A stretch of 64,000 nt of DNA from contig BCIX01000004.1 of assembly GCA_001600095.1 (NCBI GenBank), forward strand, positions 4,586 to 68,585, read 5' to 3'. The stretch is from Bullera alba (Eukaryota; Basidiomycota; Tremellomycetes; Tremellales; Bulleraceae). A program made the position numbers and the translations under genes. Under the pieces are notes generated by a model. That model had not been told where the DNA came from and did not search any database. It saw only the letters and a list, made by a program, of their open reading frames with translations. This document shows, one piece after another, positions 22,341-35,509 of the stretch. The stretch's first letter is position 1. Each line of letters begins with the position of its first letter.

Positions 22341-25202
22341 TTACGTGTAGTGTCCAGGAGCAGGTCCAAAGTACCCTCCTTCTTCTACCACCAGACGAGG
22401 ACATCCGCCATTACCTTCACACCCCAGACCCGTCACGGAATTACCCCACCAATCCACCGACAGTCCTCCTTTCGGAATGGCGAGCGCGAAGAAGATGACC
22501 AAGGCGGAGACTGCGATACCGGCGGGGAAGGCTGCGGCGACGACATAGTTGTACTTAGCCCAGAAGCCAGGGTATCGCTTTCGCAGGTATTGGAAGGAGA
22601 AGAGCACGACGTAGACGTTGCCGATATAGTAAGACATGTTGTAAGGCGAACCCCAAGTCGCTGGTCCAGTCGCAATCATCACCGGGTGTACCTGTCGCAA
22701 CCACTCGGATCGAGGGAAGCGTCGTCGCAAGACCCAATAAGCAAGCACCATGATGACACCGAGTGGGAAACCAGCCAACATCCAGTTGTATCTGCATCCA
22801 GATCCGAATAGACGTTTGGGCGATATGGTTCCCCAGAAGATGGCGGCTGAGTAGAAGGTTCGCTGATTGGGACATGTGAATCGGAACTGAGCGTCCTTGG
22901 TGCATACATCCTTGAATCCCATTGCGAAGTTGAAGATCGAGGTTGAGACGAGGCAGTAGATCATGGTAGCCCACAGTTGCATGTAGAACGTGGCTCGAGG
23001 CGGGACCTTGAGGTAATGAGCGAGCTTGAGATCGTTCGAGAAGGCCAGAGCTTGATAAACCGCAATGTAACCGTACGTCTTGAAGTACATGAGCGCGTTG
23101 GCGTTACCGGCCACCAGGGATCCACCAATGAACTCGGCGAGCACGTTGAGCGGCACCGGAACTCCAGTGACAGCCTGAATGAGACCACATGGGATCATGA
23201 CGATGAGGGGCATGATGATACCAAATATGAGCACCACTGGCGAGGTGTGAGTTGGGTAGATGCCGACACCAATCATACCGAACATCATGGAAAGAAGTAG
23301 GACGATGAGGTACTGCCATTCGGGAACCTCGGGGTAGGCCTGCATGAGCTTGTAGTGGATGTCTTCGGCCAAATGCTCGTCCTCGTCATCAGGGTTCGAC
23401 CTCTTGAGACTCCGTCGAATAGAGCGCTTAAAGCTGCCATAGGCTAGAGCGATGTCCCTCCAGTGGTAGATGGCAACATAGGTGAAGGTGGCCGAGTACA
23501 TGGCAAAGTACCACAAGTAGGAGATGACGTAGCCGGCACTCATCCATGGCTGAGAGTAGGCCTGGAACTTGGCGTTGTCGAAATCACCGGCGGCGTCGAG
23601 GATTGAGGATATCTTGTACGACCCACCGGTGTTGTCGTAAGTATCGTTTCCGTTGATAGGAAGGTAACCGGTATTCCATGCGTTCTTGTAGTAGGCGATC
23701 AAGGTCATGATAGCACCAATGAGGATACCGACGAACATGTTGATGATAGAGAAAGTCGGGACGGTCAAAGGCGAGAGCCAGATGGTCAGGTTGTTCCAGT
23801 CGAACGTGGGCCAAGGGTTGAGCCCCATGCCGCCATAGAAGCCTGTGACGGTGTCGAGAGTAGCGTTGTTTGGGGCGATCCAGGTCATCCAGCTGAAGAT
23901 AGAAAGTCCAGAGAAGAGGTATCCGGGGATGAAGTACCTGGGAGCGGAGTGTCAGCGGTTCGTTCAGATCTCAGCATCACAGCAGGTGGGGATGAAGGAG
24001 TCACGAGAGCTGTACTCACCAAATGAACATGGCTCCGAAGGCAAGCAAGAAGCACTTCTGCCTGGACGCTCGGAATATTCGTCCAAATGGACCTTTAACG
24101 GCCTCGTTGGTCTCGGTATGGAAAGCTTTGTTGAGACCGATAGTCACTAAAGCCGATGGCCAAACGGCCACGGAGGGAAACACCAGGAATCGACGGGTGA
24201 GACCAGCAAGACCATACCCGACGAAGTTGGTTCCAATGGTGTTCAGGAACTGGTAGCCCGGCTTTCGAGCCCATTCCTCGTTAAAGAACATGGGTAGAGC
24301 TTGAGCAGGGACGATATAGTTGGTGTAAGGGGCAGCAAAAGATACGTTGGCCACTGTATCTTGTCAGCTTGGAAGCCAGTACCGCAGGGCAGACACTTAC
24401 TGATAGTGATCAACATATGCTCCTTCTTATTGAAGGGCCCGGGGTTCAAGGAACACTCGTAGCCGAAGAGCCTGAACTTTCGCTTGGGCAGATACTCCAT
24501 GGCTTTGGCGCATGGGTAAGCCAACAGCTGACCGACGTTGGTTCCTACGTAGACAGCTGGGTTTCGGTAGCCGAAGAGAGTGTCGATGAAGGATCCAGCG
24601 GCTGAGAAGCAGGTCCCGATGACCAGGACTCTAAAGGTGAGGGCCGGCATAGTTGGATCGTCGGTGGGATCGACGTTGGCTCTGACCTCGAGGTAAGGGG
24701 AGTTCTCGGTAGCGAGTAAAGCCTCCATCTTCATCTCTCGGACCAGCTCAGAATGCTTTTCGGGTCGATCCATGGCATCGGTATCGTGGATGAACTCTGC
24801 CATTCGATCGAGGGCTGGACGAGGGAAGTTTTGGTCGTGGGCGTGGATCTCGTACAATTGTCGAACGATCTATATTTCCAGTCAGTCTCGCTACAAGACT
24901 GAAAACCACAGTCCGATCTGACTCACATGATAGGTTCGCTCGATCGAGATGCTCGCCAGCTTGCTCTCCAGAACATCGAGTTCATCGCCAAGAACATCGA
25001 GCTCGCTATAAAGGAGCAGAGTTAGCGATGGTGTGCATGGCATGAGTCGGACCTACGCCTTGTCCCGGCTCTCCTCCTCTGCAGGGAGGACTTGAATGTC
25101 AAGCTCATGTCCAGCATTGACGGTCTGTATCAGATCTCCTTTCTCGTCGACAAAGTCGCCGCCCTTGGCGTAGGCATCCTCTTTGGCCAGTGGAGAGTCC
25201 AT
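22341..25202 (-). CDS. Oligopeptide transporter (OPT family), second copy
   Basis: The ATG at 25200-25202 opens a long hydrophilic N-terminus, with predicted helices and a KLASISIERTYHIVRQ segment, before the membrane body. Hallmarks are LNPGPFNKKEHMLI (NPG motif, textbook form) and LKVPPRATFYMQ (KIPPR position, with Val for Ile). The last exon, 22341 to about 23938, is over 1.5 kb and intronless; four introns near the 5' end complete the gene. It is a plasma-membrane proton-coupled importer of oligopeptides or glutathione-like peptides. It is clearly diverged from the copy at 6210-9034 in N-terminus and intron number, so this is not a recent duplication. Confidence 0.94.
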
Positions 25203-25910
25203 CTTGTCGGGGGGTCTTGTGACTCAAAGCTCTATCCTCGTCAGGCAGCATATATGGACGAGCTGCTCGCATGTCCCGCCCAGTATCCTGCCGGACCATG
25301 TCCGTGGATCCGGCAGTACATAGGTAAAAGGACCCATGTGGTGAAGAATATTGGAGTCGTACTCTGAGCAGCCCAAATTGGACTCGAGGTCGACTCTCGG
25401 CTATAATTAGGTGACAGAATCAGAGGACCACACCAATGGGATACCGCCTGTGAGCAGTGTCGGGCTTGAGCGCAGAGGACATCAGACATGACCTTTGACA
25501 ACGCTCGCCAATAGCCTCCCATAGCCTCTTGAATGTTCTCGATATAGAATCGCTTGGTGCTATTTGAGTGGTAAATTGCTGAAGGTTACTTCCCGGGATC
25601 TAGAGGCAGCGCGGCCGCCAGATCTCCAGAGCTCAGAGATCGCAAAGTTTCGGATAAGACCGTGTGTAGGTACCAAGTCACATGTGTAGCTGGAGTTGAG
25701 CTGGAGATCTCGGAGCCAGCAATCTAAATTGGAGCTTGAAGCTTGAAGCCGAGGAAGGCGGGAGAGAGAGCTTGACAAGGCTTGAAACGGCCATGAGGCG
25801 GCCGACGGAGTGCTCATCGCCCGTTAGGCCGATATACGGGCATGGAGAGTGCATGAAACTATTGGTGCATCGACTGCGTCTTCTTCCAATCGCAGTCCAG
25901 CTACGTCGAA
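25203..25910. other. Intergenic region
   Basis: This is the upstream region of the OPT gene (minus) and the 3' flank of the AAAP gene (minus). An A/T-rich TATAATTA stretch near 25400 could serve as the OPT core promoter. No gene is supported. Confidence 0.45.
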
Positions 25911-27743
25911 TTCGAGTTATCTCTACAAGACCAAGGAGAAGACCCGCCCTCAGCATTGTAGCTGTCAATGATATCCTGCACCGCCCCCCAAGTCTAAAAG
26001 CAAGTTCAGCATACGAGCGGGGAGTCAATTCGCCTGCGCCGGATCTCAAGGCATGACTCACTCCGGATATCATCAAGTACAGGCCTAGAACCACGAGGAA
26101 CACATTGAGCGCGACCATAAATCGATACCCAAAGGACCTATCGGTTGACCGCCGTTCCCAGTTGTCAAAGAGCCACATGGCGCCCTGTATCGTCAGTCAT
26201 CCAGCTCATACAAGTAACTCACCATAAGCATTATGCTCAGGAACGTGGCGAAGAGAGCCCCGATCAATCCCACGAGGCCATTGAATATAGGAATGGCACT
26301 GAATACATTAGCTCTAGGCCCAGCCCGTACCCGGTACATCACTCACCTGGCGATAATGTAGGCCGCAAGAGTACAGCCGACTGTGCATCCAAGCCATACC
26401 GCCCAGTGCGTCACTGTGTTGCTGGCGAGATGCTCACTGCCTTTCAGCAGGCGAAGGAAGATGTACTTTGCCGGTAACTGACTAATCAGCTAACGACTTC
26501 GTATACTGCACTCACATGCAGGTAGATTGTGATGGTCACGAAAAGACCCGGCAAGGAGATACCATAGCAAATCCGCTTCATCAATGTACCAGCAGACCCG
26601 AGCGCAGGACTGTCGATATATTGTCCGCAGAAGTAGTATACCACGGTGCCGAGCGCCTAGCTGTCAGTTCTGCTCACGGATCATCTGAACTCACAATGTA
26701 GATTGCAGTGATGATAGCTTGGCTGATCAACATAGATCTGCTATACAACCGAGGATCCCTCATTTCCGATGCGATCGCAAAGCTGAGCAAGATCAGATGG
26801 GATACTTCAGTCTGTACTGACGAACCGAACTTACTAGGTGGGTACTCCGGCGTAAGCGAGAATCAGGTTGGAGATGGCTGAAGAGGCCTGGAGAAAGGTT
26901 GGCTGTCCGATGATTCGAAAGTCCTTATCCCACTCTCCGGTCTGTGGAGCCAGAGCCGGCCTGTCTTGCACTCCCACTGACACCGTCAAAGTGAGGACGG
27001 CAGCGACAATTGATATCAAGCCGACCCATCCAAGCCACGAGATCTTGCCGAGTGTCTGTACACTGGCGAGGAGGAAGCCGACTATGGCGCAGACTGCAAT
27101 AAATACTGCTGTGCACGTAGCGTGAAGTGAAATGGCGTTGAGTCCGATCGAAGCGCCAACGATCGCTGACCCGACCACGAAGATCATGACTAATGAATCA
27201 GCAAATGTTGCAAGAGTGCAGACTTACAAGTACAGTAGATGGCTGCGAAGATCTCCCTTCCAATCTTGCCAAAGAACAGTTCACCCACGTCGACAACGCT
27301 GTCTACCAAACTTCAGCTTCTGCCCCTCGACTTCACTACTCACAGACCCCACGATGCCGCAGCTTGAATGTGCCGATCACATAGCCCGACCACGTCGTAA
27401 TTAGAGCAACGGCGACCAAGCATAGGATTCCCGGGACAATACCCAGGACTTGAAGCGAGAAGGGCAGTCCCAAGACCCCCAGTCCGATCTGACTCTTCAA
27501 GATGAGAACTGAAGCTCCAAGCCAGCCCACCTGATATTCTCAGCATATTGCACACGGTTCAAGCGGACTCACATCCCGGTAGTTGGGTCCATCATCCCTG
27601 ATATCCCCGAAAACCTCATCTCGAGTTGTGACGTTGTGACCTGCTGTTGTGACAGCAACGTCGAATTCATCCCCGACCGTGTGTTCGAGCTCTCCATCCT
27701 TGGAAATGCGTTTCGTCGACTTGGTGAACATGCGGGGCGTCAT
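25911..27743 (-). CDS. Amino-acid permease, AAAP family
   Basis: Start ATG at 27741-27743 and stop at 25911-25913. A 57-residue acidic N-terminus leads into VGWLGASVLILKSQIGLGVLGLPF, the conserved first helix of the amino acid/auxin permease family (Aa_trans), followed by about ten more hydrophobic helices. Conserved landmarks are TFKLRHRGV after TM2, SVGVQDRPALAP in the external loop and IASEMRDPRLY in the cytosolic loop after TM6. The C-terminus, with GSSPWSCRDNSNST, matches the SFSCADNS tail of the paralogue at 38869. Around nine introns are present, two of them near the 3' end, so simple reading would lose the tail. In fungi these proteins import neutral or aromatic amino acids at the plasma membrane or act at the vacuole. 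Substrate is not visible from sequence. Confidence 0.9.
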
Positions 27744-28366
27744 CGCACGTATCTGTGAGATCCAATCGCAACATCTTGCCTGCTGGGTGGTGCATGATGT
27801 ATGCTATGTAGGAAATTTTCCCTCGAGTCGTCTGGAGACCTCGCTTGTAGAAAGACTAGTGGTCATCGCACTTGGAGTCCCCAGATGAGGATGTCGAGAC
27901 GACAAATTAAGCTTAAAATTCAGTCTCGGCCCCGGAGTATAGGCTCAACTGGCTCAGCGCCTCTCAGCGCAGGGCAGACGATGTCACTTGGCTCCGCATC
28001 CGAACCCGCTCAAGCTTCGCCGGGCCTTGGTACCATCTATGCTCAAGCAGGCTCAAGCCAGTAGTAGGTAGAAGTCATCATGGCGACCCCCGGAATAGTC
28101 GAGTCATGGGCCTTGTGAGCTAGGGTGAGCAGCACCAGTTGAGCCTGATCTCGGATCGGAGCCTGAAGTCTGACGTCTGTGCGCACATGTGCTCAGTGGT
28201 GCGCGCTAACCGGAAGAAGCTCCCCGTCATTCCGAGGTGAATAGCTTCACAGAGTTACTTCATCTTCTCACTTTGCATACATCTGCCCTGCGCGCATAAC
28301 AACGTATGGCTACCAACACTCTCCACAAACCAGCCTGTCCGCCATTCCGCGCCCCCAAGCGACTTC
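27744..28366. other. Intergenic region
   Basis: This is the upstream region of the AAAP gene and 3' flank of the next minus-strand MFS gene. No gene, structured RNA or repeat is supported. Confidence 0.5.
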
Positions 28367-29944
28367 CTATGTGATATACGGTTGATAAACCCCACCAGAC
28401 TCCAATGCCCGCTTTTGGAGCTTTCGGTTGGATCGAGCGAGGTACAGCTTTAGTCCCATCGAGCTCGAACAAGCGATCAAAGCCATGACCATCATGAGGA
28501 TGAAAGCCAATTGATACCTAGGTTCGTCGTCTGATACGAAGAAGTATGGCGCGATGATGTTGCCCACTTGACCAAGTACGTTGACAAAGGCGACTGAGAT
28601 CGCCCTCTTCTCTGGAGTTCTTCCCATCGTGTTCGATGTCCAGGTGGAGATAAGCGGATTGGAAAAGTACATCCCACCGACGTAGATGAAGGAAGCACCG
28701 TACCGGGCATTTCGATTGGTAGTTGCAAGGCAGATGATATACCCGATACAACCAAAGGCGATTGGACCGGCAAAGTGGAAGCCACGCTCTTTGGTCTTGT
28801 CGGAATGCCAAGCGTTGACCAAGGATCCCAAAGCAGCGAAGATGTACGGAGGAGCGGTGAGCAGGAGTGTGGCTGTTTGACCGTATCCGAAACCTCTGAC
28901 GATGGAAGGGAAAAAGTTGCTGAAACCATAGGCCGCAGAGATACCGATGTTCATGCCGACCAGTAACCACATCTTGTAGTCGAAGACGGACATCTTCAAC
29001 CCACGCAAAACGCCGGCTTTGGCTTCGGAGGTCGATACTCTGTCGGCGACGATACGTGCGGCAGCGATAGTCCTCATTTCTTCGGTCATCGACCATCGTG
29101 CCGAACCAGTCTTCGACGTCGGATAGTCCGGAAGGATGAACAAGGCGATCATTGCCAGTCCAGCACCAGTAGCCGCCAGCACGATGAACAGCCATTGCCA
29201 TCCTGCCAACCCATAGGAATCCTCGAGCGTAGCGAAGACGGCTGCAGCGATAAGACCGGCGACGCAGAATGCGAGAGTTTGACCGGTGTAGAGCAACGCA
29301 CATCGAAACGCCAATTCGCTTCGGGTGTACCAGCAAGACATGACGTAGATGGCACCAGGGAACAGAGGAGCTTCGACAATACCAAGGAAGAATCGTACGG
29401 CAAACAGACCTTGATAGTTGGACACACCACAAGTGGCCGCCGAGACACCAGACCATACGATGGCCATGAGAGTGAGGTAGAGACTGGGTCGGATTTTGCC
29501 AATGATCATGTTGGAGGGGATTTGTCCGAGGATATATCTATGGTAGGTCAGTCTTTGTCATCTCGTCTTGACTCACCCATAGGACAGGATCGAGACGGCC
29601 GTACTGAATTGAGAGCCGGTAAGACCCAAGTCTTCTTCGAGGGTGCTAAGCCGAGCCTGGGCGATGGATGCTCGGTCCAGATAGTTGAAGAGGTACAAGC
29701 ACCACAGGCAAGGCATCAGGGTGAGGTCGAGACGTCGAACCAGCTTCTTCTCTAGCTCACGCCAGTTGGGGATACCCAAGGCATCGAGCTGATCCTCGGG
29801 TTTAGGCACTGTTTCGACTGGCTTCTTCTCGACATCGCTGTCGTCTTCGATCAGGACGAGATCTTCGGCAGCCTGCGGTTCTCTGAGCTGCTCGTCGCCA
29901 GTAGTTCGTTCGACGTGATGAGTGGTGACTTTGTGGTCGGACAT
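28367..29944 (-). CDS. ACS-family MFS transporter (vitamin/organic-anion type)
   Basis: Two exons, 29577-29944 and 28367-29537, joined by a 39-nt intron give a 512-aa protein, far less interrupted than the other ACS genes here. The N-terminus is 75 hydrophilic residues. TM1 reads LMPCLWCLYLFNYLDRASIAQARL, the general ACS pattern with LDR rather than the DK of Dal5. Other signatures are LGQIPSNMIIGKIRPSLYL after TM2, RFFLGIVEAPLFPGAIYVMSCWYTRSEL at TM4-5, NAWHSDKTKERGFHF in the TM8-9 loop and SNTMGRTPEKRAIS after TM10. This form is common among fungal nicotinate, pantothenate and tartrate-type permeases. It should be a plasma-membrane symporter for a small organic acid. Confidence 0.93.
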
Positions 29945-30804
29945 GATGTGAGGAGAACTTTCGCGGGGGAATCTGTTCGATACATGCTCCTACTTAAGTA
30001 CAATAGAAGATCGGAGGACCTCAGTGGGGTCCAGAGATGAAAGTGGGTCTCCGTATGAACTCAGGTCAGGCTCGATGGATACTGTGGATCTTTCTTCTAT
30101 CCTTGCCAAGGATGTTTCAAGTCAATCAGCGACGAGCCAAGCAGGGAGAGTCTCATCTTCATGGAGGCACTCCGTCCAGATATTGTCGGCTCGTAGTACT
30201 TGGCGACAGCTATATGGGGTTGACAGGAGACCGTTGAGCTGGTATATGGCGGTACAAGACGGTGTCGAAGCTCGTGATCGGTCGATAAAGCAAGCTTAAA
30301 CCCTTATCTGCCCCGACTTGCCCTGATGCGGAGTCTACCAGGGCCGATGTAGATCAGGAAGCTCCTCGATAGGCTTTCTTCGGAGCCAGGACCGACCCGT
30401 ACTTAACGATAACCCACCAATCTCATAATCGATTCCCATCCAGTCTAGGGCGAGGAGGGAGACTGGGGAGGACTAAGGCTTGGTGTCTCGAGTAGGTCGT
30501 CAGACCTTCACCTCCGCGCTCAAGTCCTCTACTCGTTCAAGAGAATAGCAAGTTCCTTGTGCTTGGCTCTCACAGGGATCGGCTACAAAGTGGTTTTAAA
30601 GTCTCGCTTGCATATGCATCCCCATCAGCACACATCGAACTCGAGCCAGATGTACTTCATAGTGCTCATACTGTACTGCGCAAACCAAAGCCGAGCTTGG
30701 CAGGGACATCGACGGAGAAGACCGTCACATCCAGGTCGAGCTCCACATGATGACCGCAAGAGCGGAGCTATTGGAATGGATACATGCTCAGAAAGATCGT
30801 TACT
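29945..30804. other. Intergenic region
   Basis: This is the upstream region of the ACS-type MFS (minus) and 3' flank of the GH115 gene (minus). Short open frames near 30557-30841 have no family resemblance and I reject them as genes. Confidence 0.5.
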
Positions 30805-33800
30805 CTATCGCAGGATTCTACTTTCCAACGGCCCGAGGTAGGTCGGGCCTCGTCCCCTGATACCACCTAAATCCACCATCACCCTCTCAAAGACCAATCC
30901 CGGAGTGATACCGTAAATAGTGATGGTGTGCGGGCCTTCGCGCAGATCTCCAAGCGGAACTTTGATCTCTCGAACTTCGTTTGCGACGACTTGCTCCCAG
31001 TCGTGTGGAAGTGTACCTGGATCGGAGGATGGTATTGGTTCGATTTCCACCGATCCTGCTTTGTCTACCTCCACCGCGAAAGCCATTTTGCTGCCCAGGA
31101 CATAGTTGAGCGAGGGACCGAGGTGGAGAACTAGCTCGGCATCAAGGCTCGAGGTACACCAGAACGAGTATCCCATTGATGGACCAGTACCATTCTCGAA
31201 GCGATGGCTTCCAACTGGGTACATTGACATTCCGGAATGGGTCCTGCCGTAGTATGGGATCTCCTTCCACGAGTGCTCTGTGTCATTGATCGTCGAGGCG
31301 GTTGAGCTATCGAAGTGTGATGCCTCTAGGGCGACGTAGCCATCTCCCTGTACAGCACCTTTGAACCCAGCTGGAACCTTGAATCGATGCAGTGGGAGGG
31401 TGACCACGAGCGGAGGCGCATTGTCGGAAGAGGTGAAAGTGACTCGGGTTACGTTACTTGATACCTTGGTCCAGTCGATACTGATCCTCACCCTGGTATC
31501 ACTCGAGCCGTCTCCTTCGATTGTACCAGAACTCGGGTGAACCTTGACCCAATCGTGATCCGCGACAGCGGTAAAGTTGACCTCGTCCGGTCCACCAGAA
31601 CTCACATCCACCCAACGGTCCTGACCATACTCGTCCATCGGCCAGAGAGTGGGATCAGGAGCTTCGTACCCGGCTGGACTGTTGTGTTGGTTATCACCAG
31701 GCCAAGCACCGAGCGAATCGATAACAGTGTAACGTGTATTGACACGTTCGCCTTTGAAGAAGGACGCATCGTGTTTGGAGATCCGGGAGATAGACGGTAG
31801 ACTGTTTCTGACAGGCATTTGCCAGTACTGGTAGCCTATATGGGTTTGAGAAAGCATACTACAGCTAAGTCAGTCTCAGTCCCTCTTGTGCGACTCACTG
31901 ATTCCATTTCCCGTTCTCTACCCTGTTGAACTCTTCGGCCAATTCGTGATCTCTCTCGAAGCACGCATACGCCAGGTCTGCCATGGTATTGGCAGCCGTG
32001 CGGCCCTGAGTGGCATAGAGGTTGGATTTGGCAGCTGTCTCGTTAGCTCAGTAGACATTGACTTCGAGTGTAAGCTCACCTGCGTTGTAGAGGCGATGGA
32101 GATTGGTTTGAAGCTGGATTTGAACCAACAGCATCTCGTAGAATGATGTTTGGCTATGTCCAAGTTTCGCATGCACCTCTGTTGCTCGTCTTTCCAGATC
32201 CTCCCAGTCTGCTAGGATCCGGTCAGATCTGTCCAGTGGTCAGAGAATACTACATCACGCCCGCGAAATAGCTTACTCTTCAAAGGTTATCAGTGAGTAT
32301 GTCTGGGTATCGAGTAATTCGGCTTTCCGTCGAGAGGCATACATCTAGATGTAAGCTAGATCATCGATGTCCATACTCACAGAGTATTGAGCGAGCATGA
32401 CAGCAATGTCCCCTGCATATGCAGGTCCAAAGTCCCTTGCAGCGACGCGTTCGAGCCACTGCGGCAGCGAGTCGTTATCGAACGAGTCCGAGTCGTATGC
32501 TATCGACAAGAAGAACTCTATCGGTGTTTCGAGAAACTTGAGGTCGCCGACGTTGAGGATCCAGATATCGGTCATCTCGTACGACTTCGCTACATGCAAC
32601 TGCTCCCACACTGCTGGGTCAGTTCGTTTTCAAAACTCGACACTCACTCTTCGCCAGAGGTACAGTGTTGATCCACTTGTAGTCGCGAGGATCACCAACA
32701 TCTGTATGAGGATCAGGTTTAGCTTATGGCGAGAGACTCACAGTCGGCATGATAGTAAAGGCCCGCGGTCTCCGATTTCCGCCTACTATCCGGTGATACT
32801 GCCATGAGATTGCCCCAGTTGTCATCGGCCAATAGGGCCGTCACTAGATATTCAGCTCCGCCACATGATCTTTCTCACCTTCCTCTGGAACTCTCAGCTA
32901 TCAAGTCGTTAGCTCTGATAGGTGCGGCGAATCATACGACTCACGCCGTTGGCGTAGTAGCCCATAACCTCCTTGTACATGGCCCACATTTGCGGTACTT
33001 TCTTGGTATCCCCGTACGTCTTTTGCAGAAGTCCTTGTTGCCTCGCAGTGATATCTGAGGAGGTCAGTTCCTGCCTTGGGTCTCGGGTTCGGCAGTGAGG
33101 ACCTACTTTGTAAGAGCTACTATCAGTACAGAGCCTACTGAATTGAACTCACTTCCACGTTGGCTCCGTCCAGAGGGAGATCGCCATCACCTCGCATCCC
33201 GACAGTGAAGACCGTCTCAAGACCTTTTGCTCGCTTGGCTCCATACTCCCAGAATTGAGTCAAGTACGCTTCATTCTCCTCAAAGTTCCACGGTCCTTCT
33301 CCCCAGGTCGTAAACTCTTTCTGATTTCTGGACATTGGCTCGTGATGTGAAGTTCCCATGACAATTCCCATACGAGAGGCTAGCTCTTGATTGGGACCTG
33401 GAGTTGGGTCGTCTGGAAGCTTTCCTCCATCGAGGTCCATCCCGTCTACTGCGAACATGCTGGCCCACACTGCCTCTGGAATCAGCATTGCATGGTCGGG
33501 TCTGGGGAAGACTCACTGGCAGGCCAAGCGTAATTCGCCTTCAATCTCAAGAGAAGCTCGAACACTTTCTCATACATGCCGACCTGGAAAGGAGGCTTTT
33601 GACCCATCTTGAAGTGATCTTTAGCCCAGTTCCATAGGACAGGTTGCTCGTCGTTGAGGAAGAAGCCTCGATATTTGATCGTTGGGGGGCCGTGGGAGAG
33701 GACAGCGCCCTTGGGGAATACGATGTGCTCCCGTTTCATGATCGAAACATCCGCCCACCAGTACCAAGGAGAGACTCCCATGAGCTCGGATAAGGTGTAC

Positions 33801-34288
33801 AAGCCGTAAATCGTGCCACGCTGAGATGCAATCAGCACAAATCGCCTGAGTACTTGACCTACTTTGTCGCTTCCGCAGATATGCAGGCCCCGATCCACCC
33901 CTGCGATCAGGGCATCTTCCTCGGAGATATGGTAGGACTCCCACTTTCCTTCCAGCCCATTTGGAGGGGACCAAGGGACCTGGTTTGAACGCTTTTGATG
34001 TGATGACGACGAGCCAGCAGTCGAAATTACTATCAGGGCGGTGATATTGGAAGGGACATCATCAACGTAGATCGGTAGTCTTTGACCCGTGACTCGTTCC
34101 ACATCCTCTGCAAAGGTATTCGCGGCTATCCGTACGGCCTCATCGAGCCACGAATAGACCAATATTGGAGTCGCGGTATTGGCGGATGCGATTAGGAATC
34201 CCTCATCCGAAGGGTCGAATAGAAGACGAGGAGGCCCAGCTAAGACCACACCAGCGCCGAGCAGGCCAGCGATCAGGGTCGCCCACAT
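30805..34288 (-). CDS. GH115 xylan alpha-1,2-glucuronidase, secreted
   Basis: The gene starts at 34286-34288 with a signal peptide (MWATLIAGLLGAGVVLAGP) and ends at 30805-30807; about a dozen introns give a protein of roughly 950 aa, the usual GH115 length. The order of conserved parts matches the family: an N-terminal alpha/beta domain with GTIYGLYTLSELMGVSPWYWWAD, then KYRGFFLNDEQP, a barrel segment with NYAWPA, MGIVMGTSHHEPM and TTWGEGPWNFEEN, a stretch with DITARQQGLLQKTYGD, DIWILNVGDLKFLE, and a C-terminal beta-sandwich domain beginning near HDWVKVHPSSG. GH115 enzymes remove (4-O-methyl)-glucuronic acid from glucuronoxylan outside the cell. The released uronic acid would need import and catabolism, which may link it to the cluster at 41-55 kb. 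Confidence 0.93.
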
Positions 34289-35219
34289 TTTGATACCCTA
34301 GCGAGTCGTGCATCATAGCGAAGATGAGCTGGACGAGTTGATATGAAGGCTAGGAGAGTAGACTGTTGATCAGACCGGGCCGAAAAGGGCCGTCCGTGCT
34401 CTTGCTCAGCGCTCATCGGGGATCTGGGAATTTGGTTCCGAAGATTATGATTTTGTAGTAACACCTTGTTTGCATTTGGTAATCCCGCTAGAAAGGGTTG
34501 TAACAGTGTTGTTGCTGTTTCTAATGGCCAAGGAACCGGTCAACTCCGCGTCCCGCGAAGATTTTCTGCCTGCTACGAGTAGGTACTGCGAGGACCAGCA
34601 ACTTGCCGACAACGAGCAATGGTTGGATCCTTTGCAGCAGTCGACAGTCTACCAGAGTCTATCCAGGTCTTCCCCGTCATCACCGACCGAGCTCTAAGCG
34701 ATCGTATGAACACTCTTCGACCTCGATTCTGCCCGTGCTTCAGCGGGCCACCTCCCCGTCTTGAGGAGCCTCTTGCGCGTATGAAATGATCGATCCACTT
34801 GGCGCAAAATTGCTTCCGGCCTCCACTAAGATCGCCTCGGCCCTCGAGCTTCGAGGAGGAACTGCAGTCAATGGCAGCGACAGCTCGCGTTCATCTTCGG
34901 CTACAAGGCTTCAGCAGCTGGACACCGAGGCCATCTGGTTTTACGAATGACAGATCCACTATCCGAGCTCAGCCTTTCGGCCAAAATTGCCTAGGCAATC
35001 TCAAATTCCGGACGGCGAAGCGACTGTAAGGCGCAGTGGAAGCAGGATGATCTCAGGCTCTTAGCAGTGATGTCTTGAATCAACAGGGCTCAGCAGACAT
35101 CAGCGCTCAGCCTTGAAGGAGTCGCAGAGGCCGGAACCGGGGAGGGAGCTCGAGGTCGAGTCGACCGAGATCGTCGGAGGAGTTCGGACCGCAGGAAGAA
35201 AGTCCGCAGTCCAGAATGA

Positions 35220-35259
35220 GTCTGTCCAGGTCTGTCCTGGTCTGTCAAGGTCTGTCACC
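35220..35259 (+). repeat. Four 10-bp tandem repeats, GTCTGTCNNG
   Basis: Four contiguous decamers share GTCTGTC as their first seven bases and vary only in the last three. The period equals about one helical turn. The array lies about 400 nt before the siderophore transporter start and 930 nt before GH115. A role as a tandem protein-binding array is possible; a chance minisatellite is the alternative. Confidence 0.6.
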
Positions 35260-35509
35260 TTCGTTGACAATATTGGAGACGGTCACGGACATCTCGCCGT
35301 TCGGTGGAACATGAGTCCAGGCCGGGACTTGCTCGGGATCGTCGGGCGAGGGCAGCCTCCTCTGCTTACTCTCTGCTTGCACTCACGGCGCTTAGAACGG
35401 TTTGGCTCAGGAACTGCCAAGACTCTGCTGGAATCCAAGGTGCGGCAGTTCCACCAGACTTCCTCCACTCATTTTGACGCGCACTCAACCATTTCAGGGA
35501 AATCCTTTT

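Noticed and set aside
28518..29456. Long minus-strand open frame of 312 codons inside the ACS-type MFS gene
   Set aside because: It overlaps the MFS coding frame on the same strand, is Arg/Cys/His-rich and has no family motif; it is a frame shadow.
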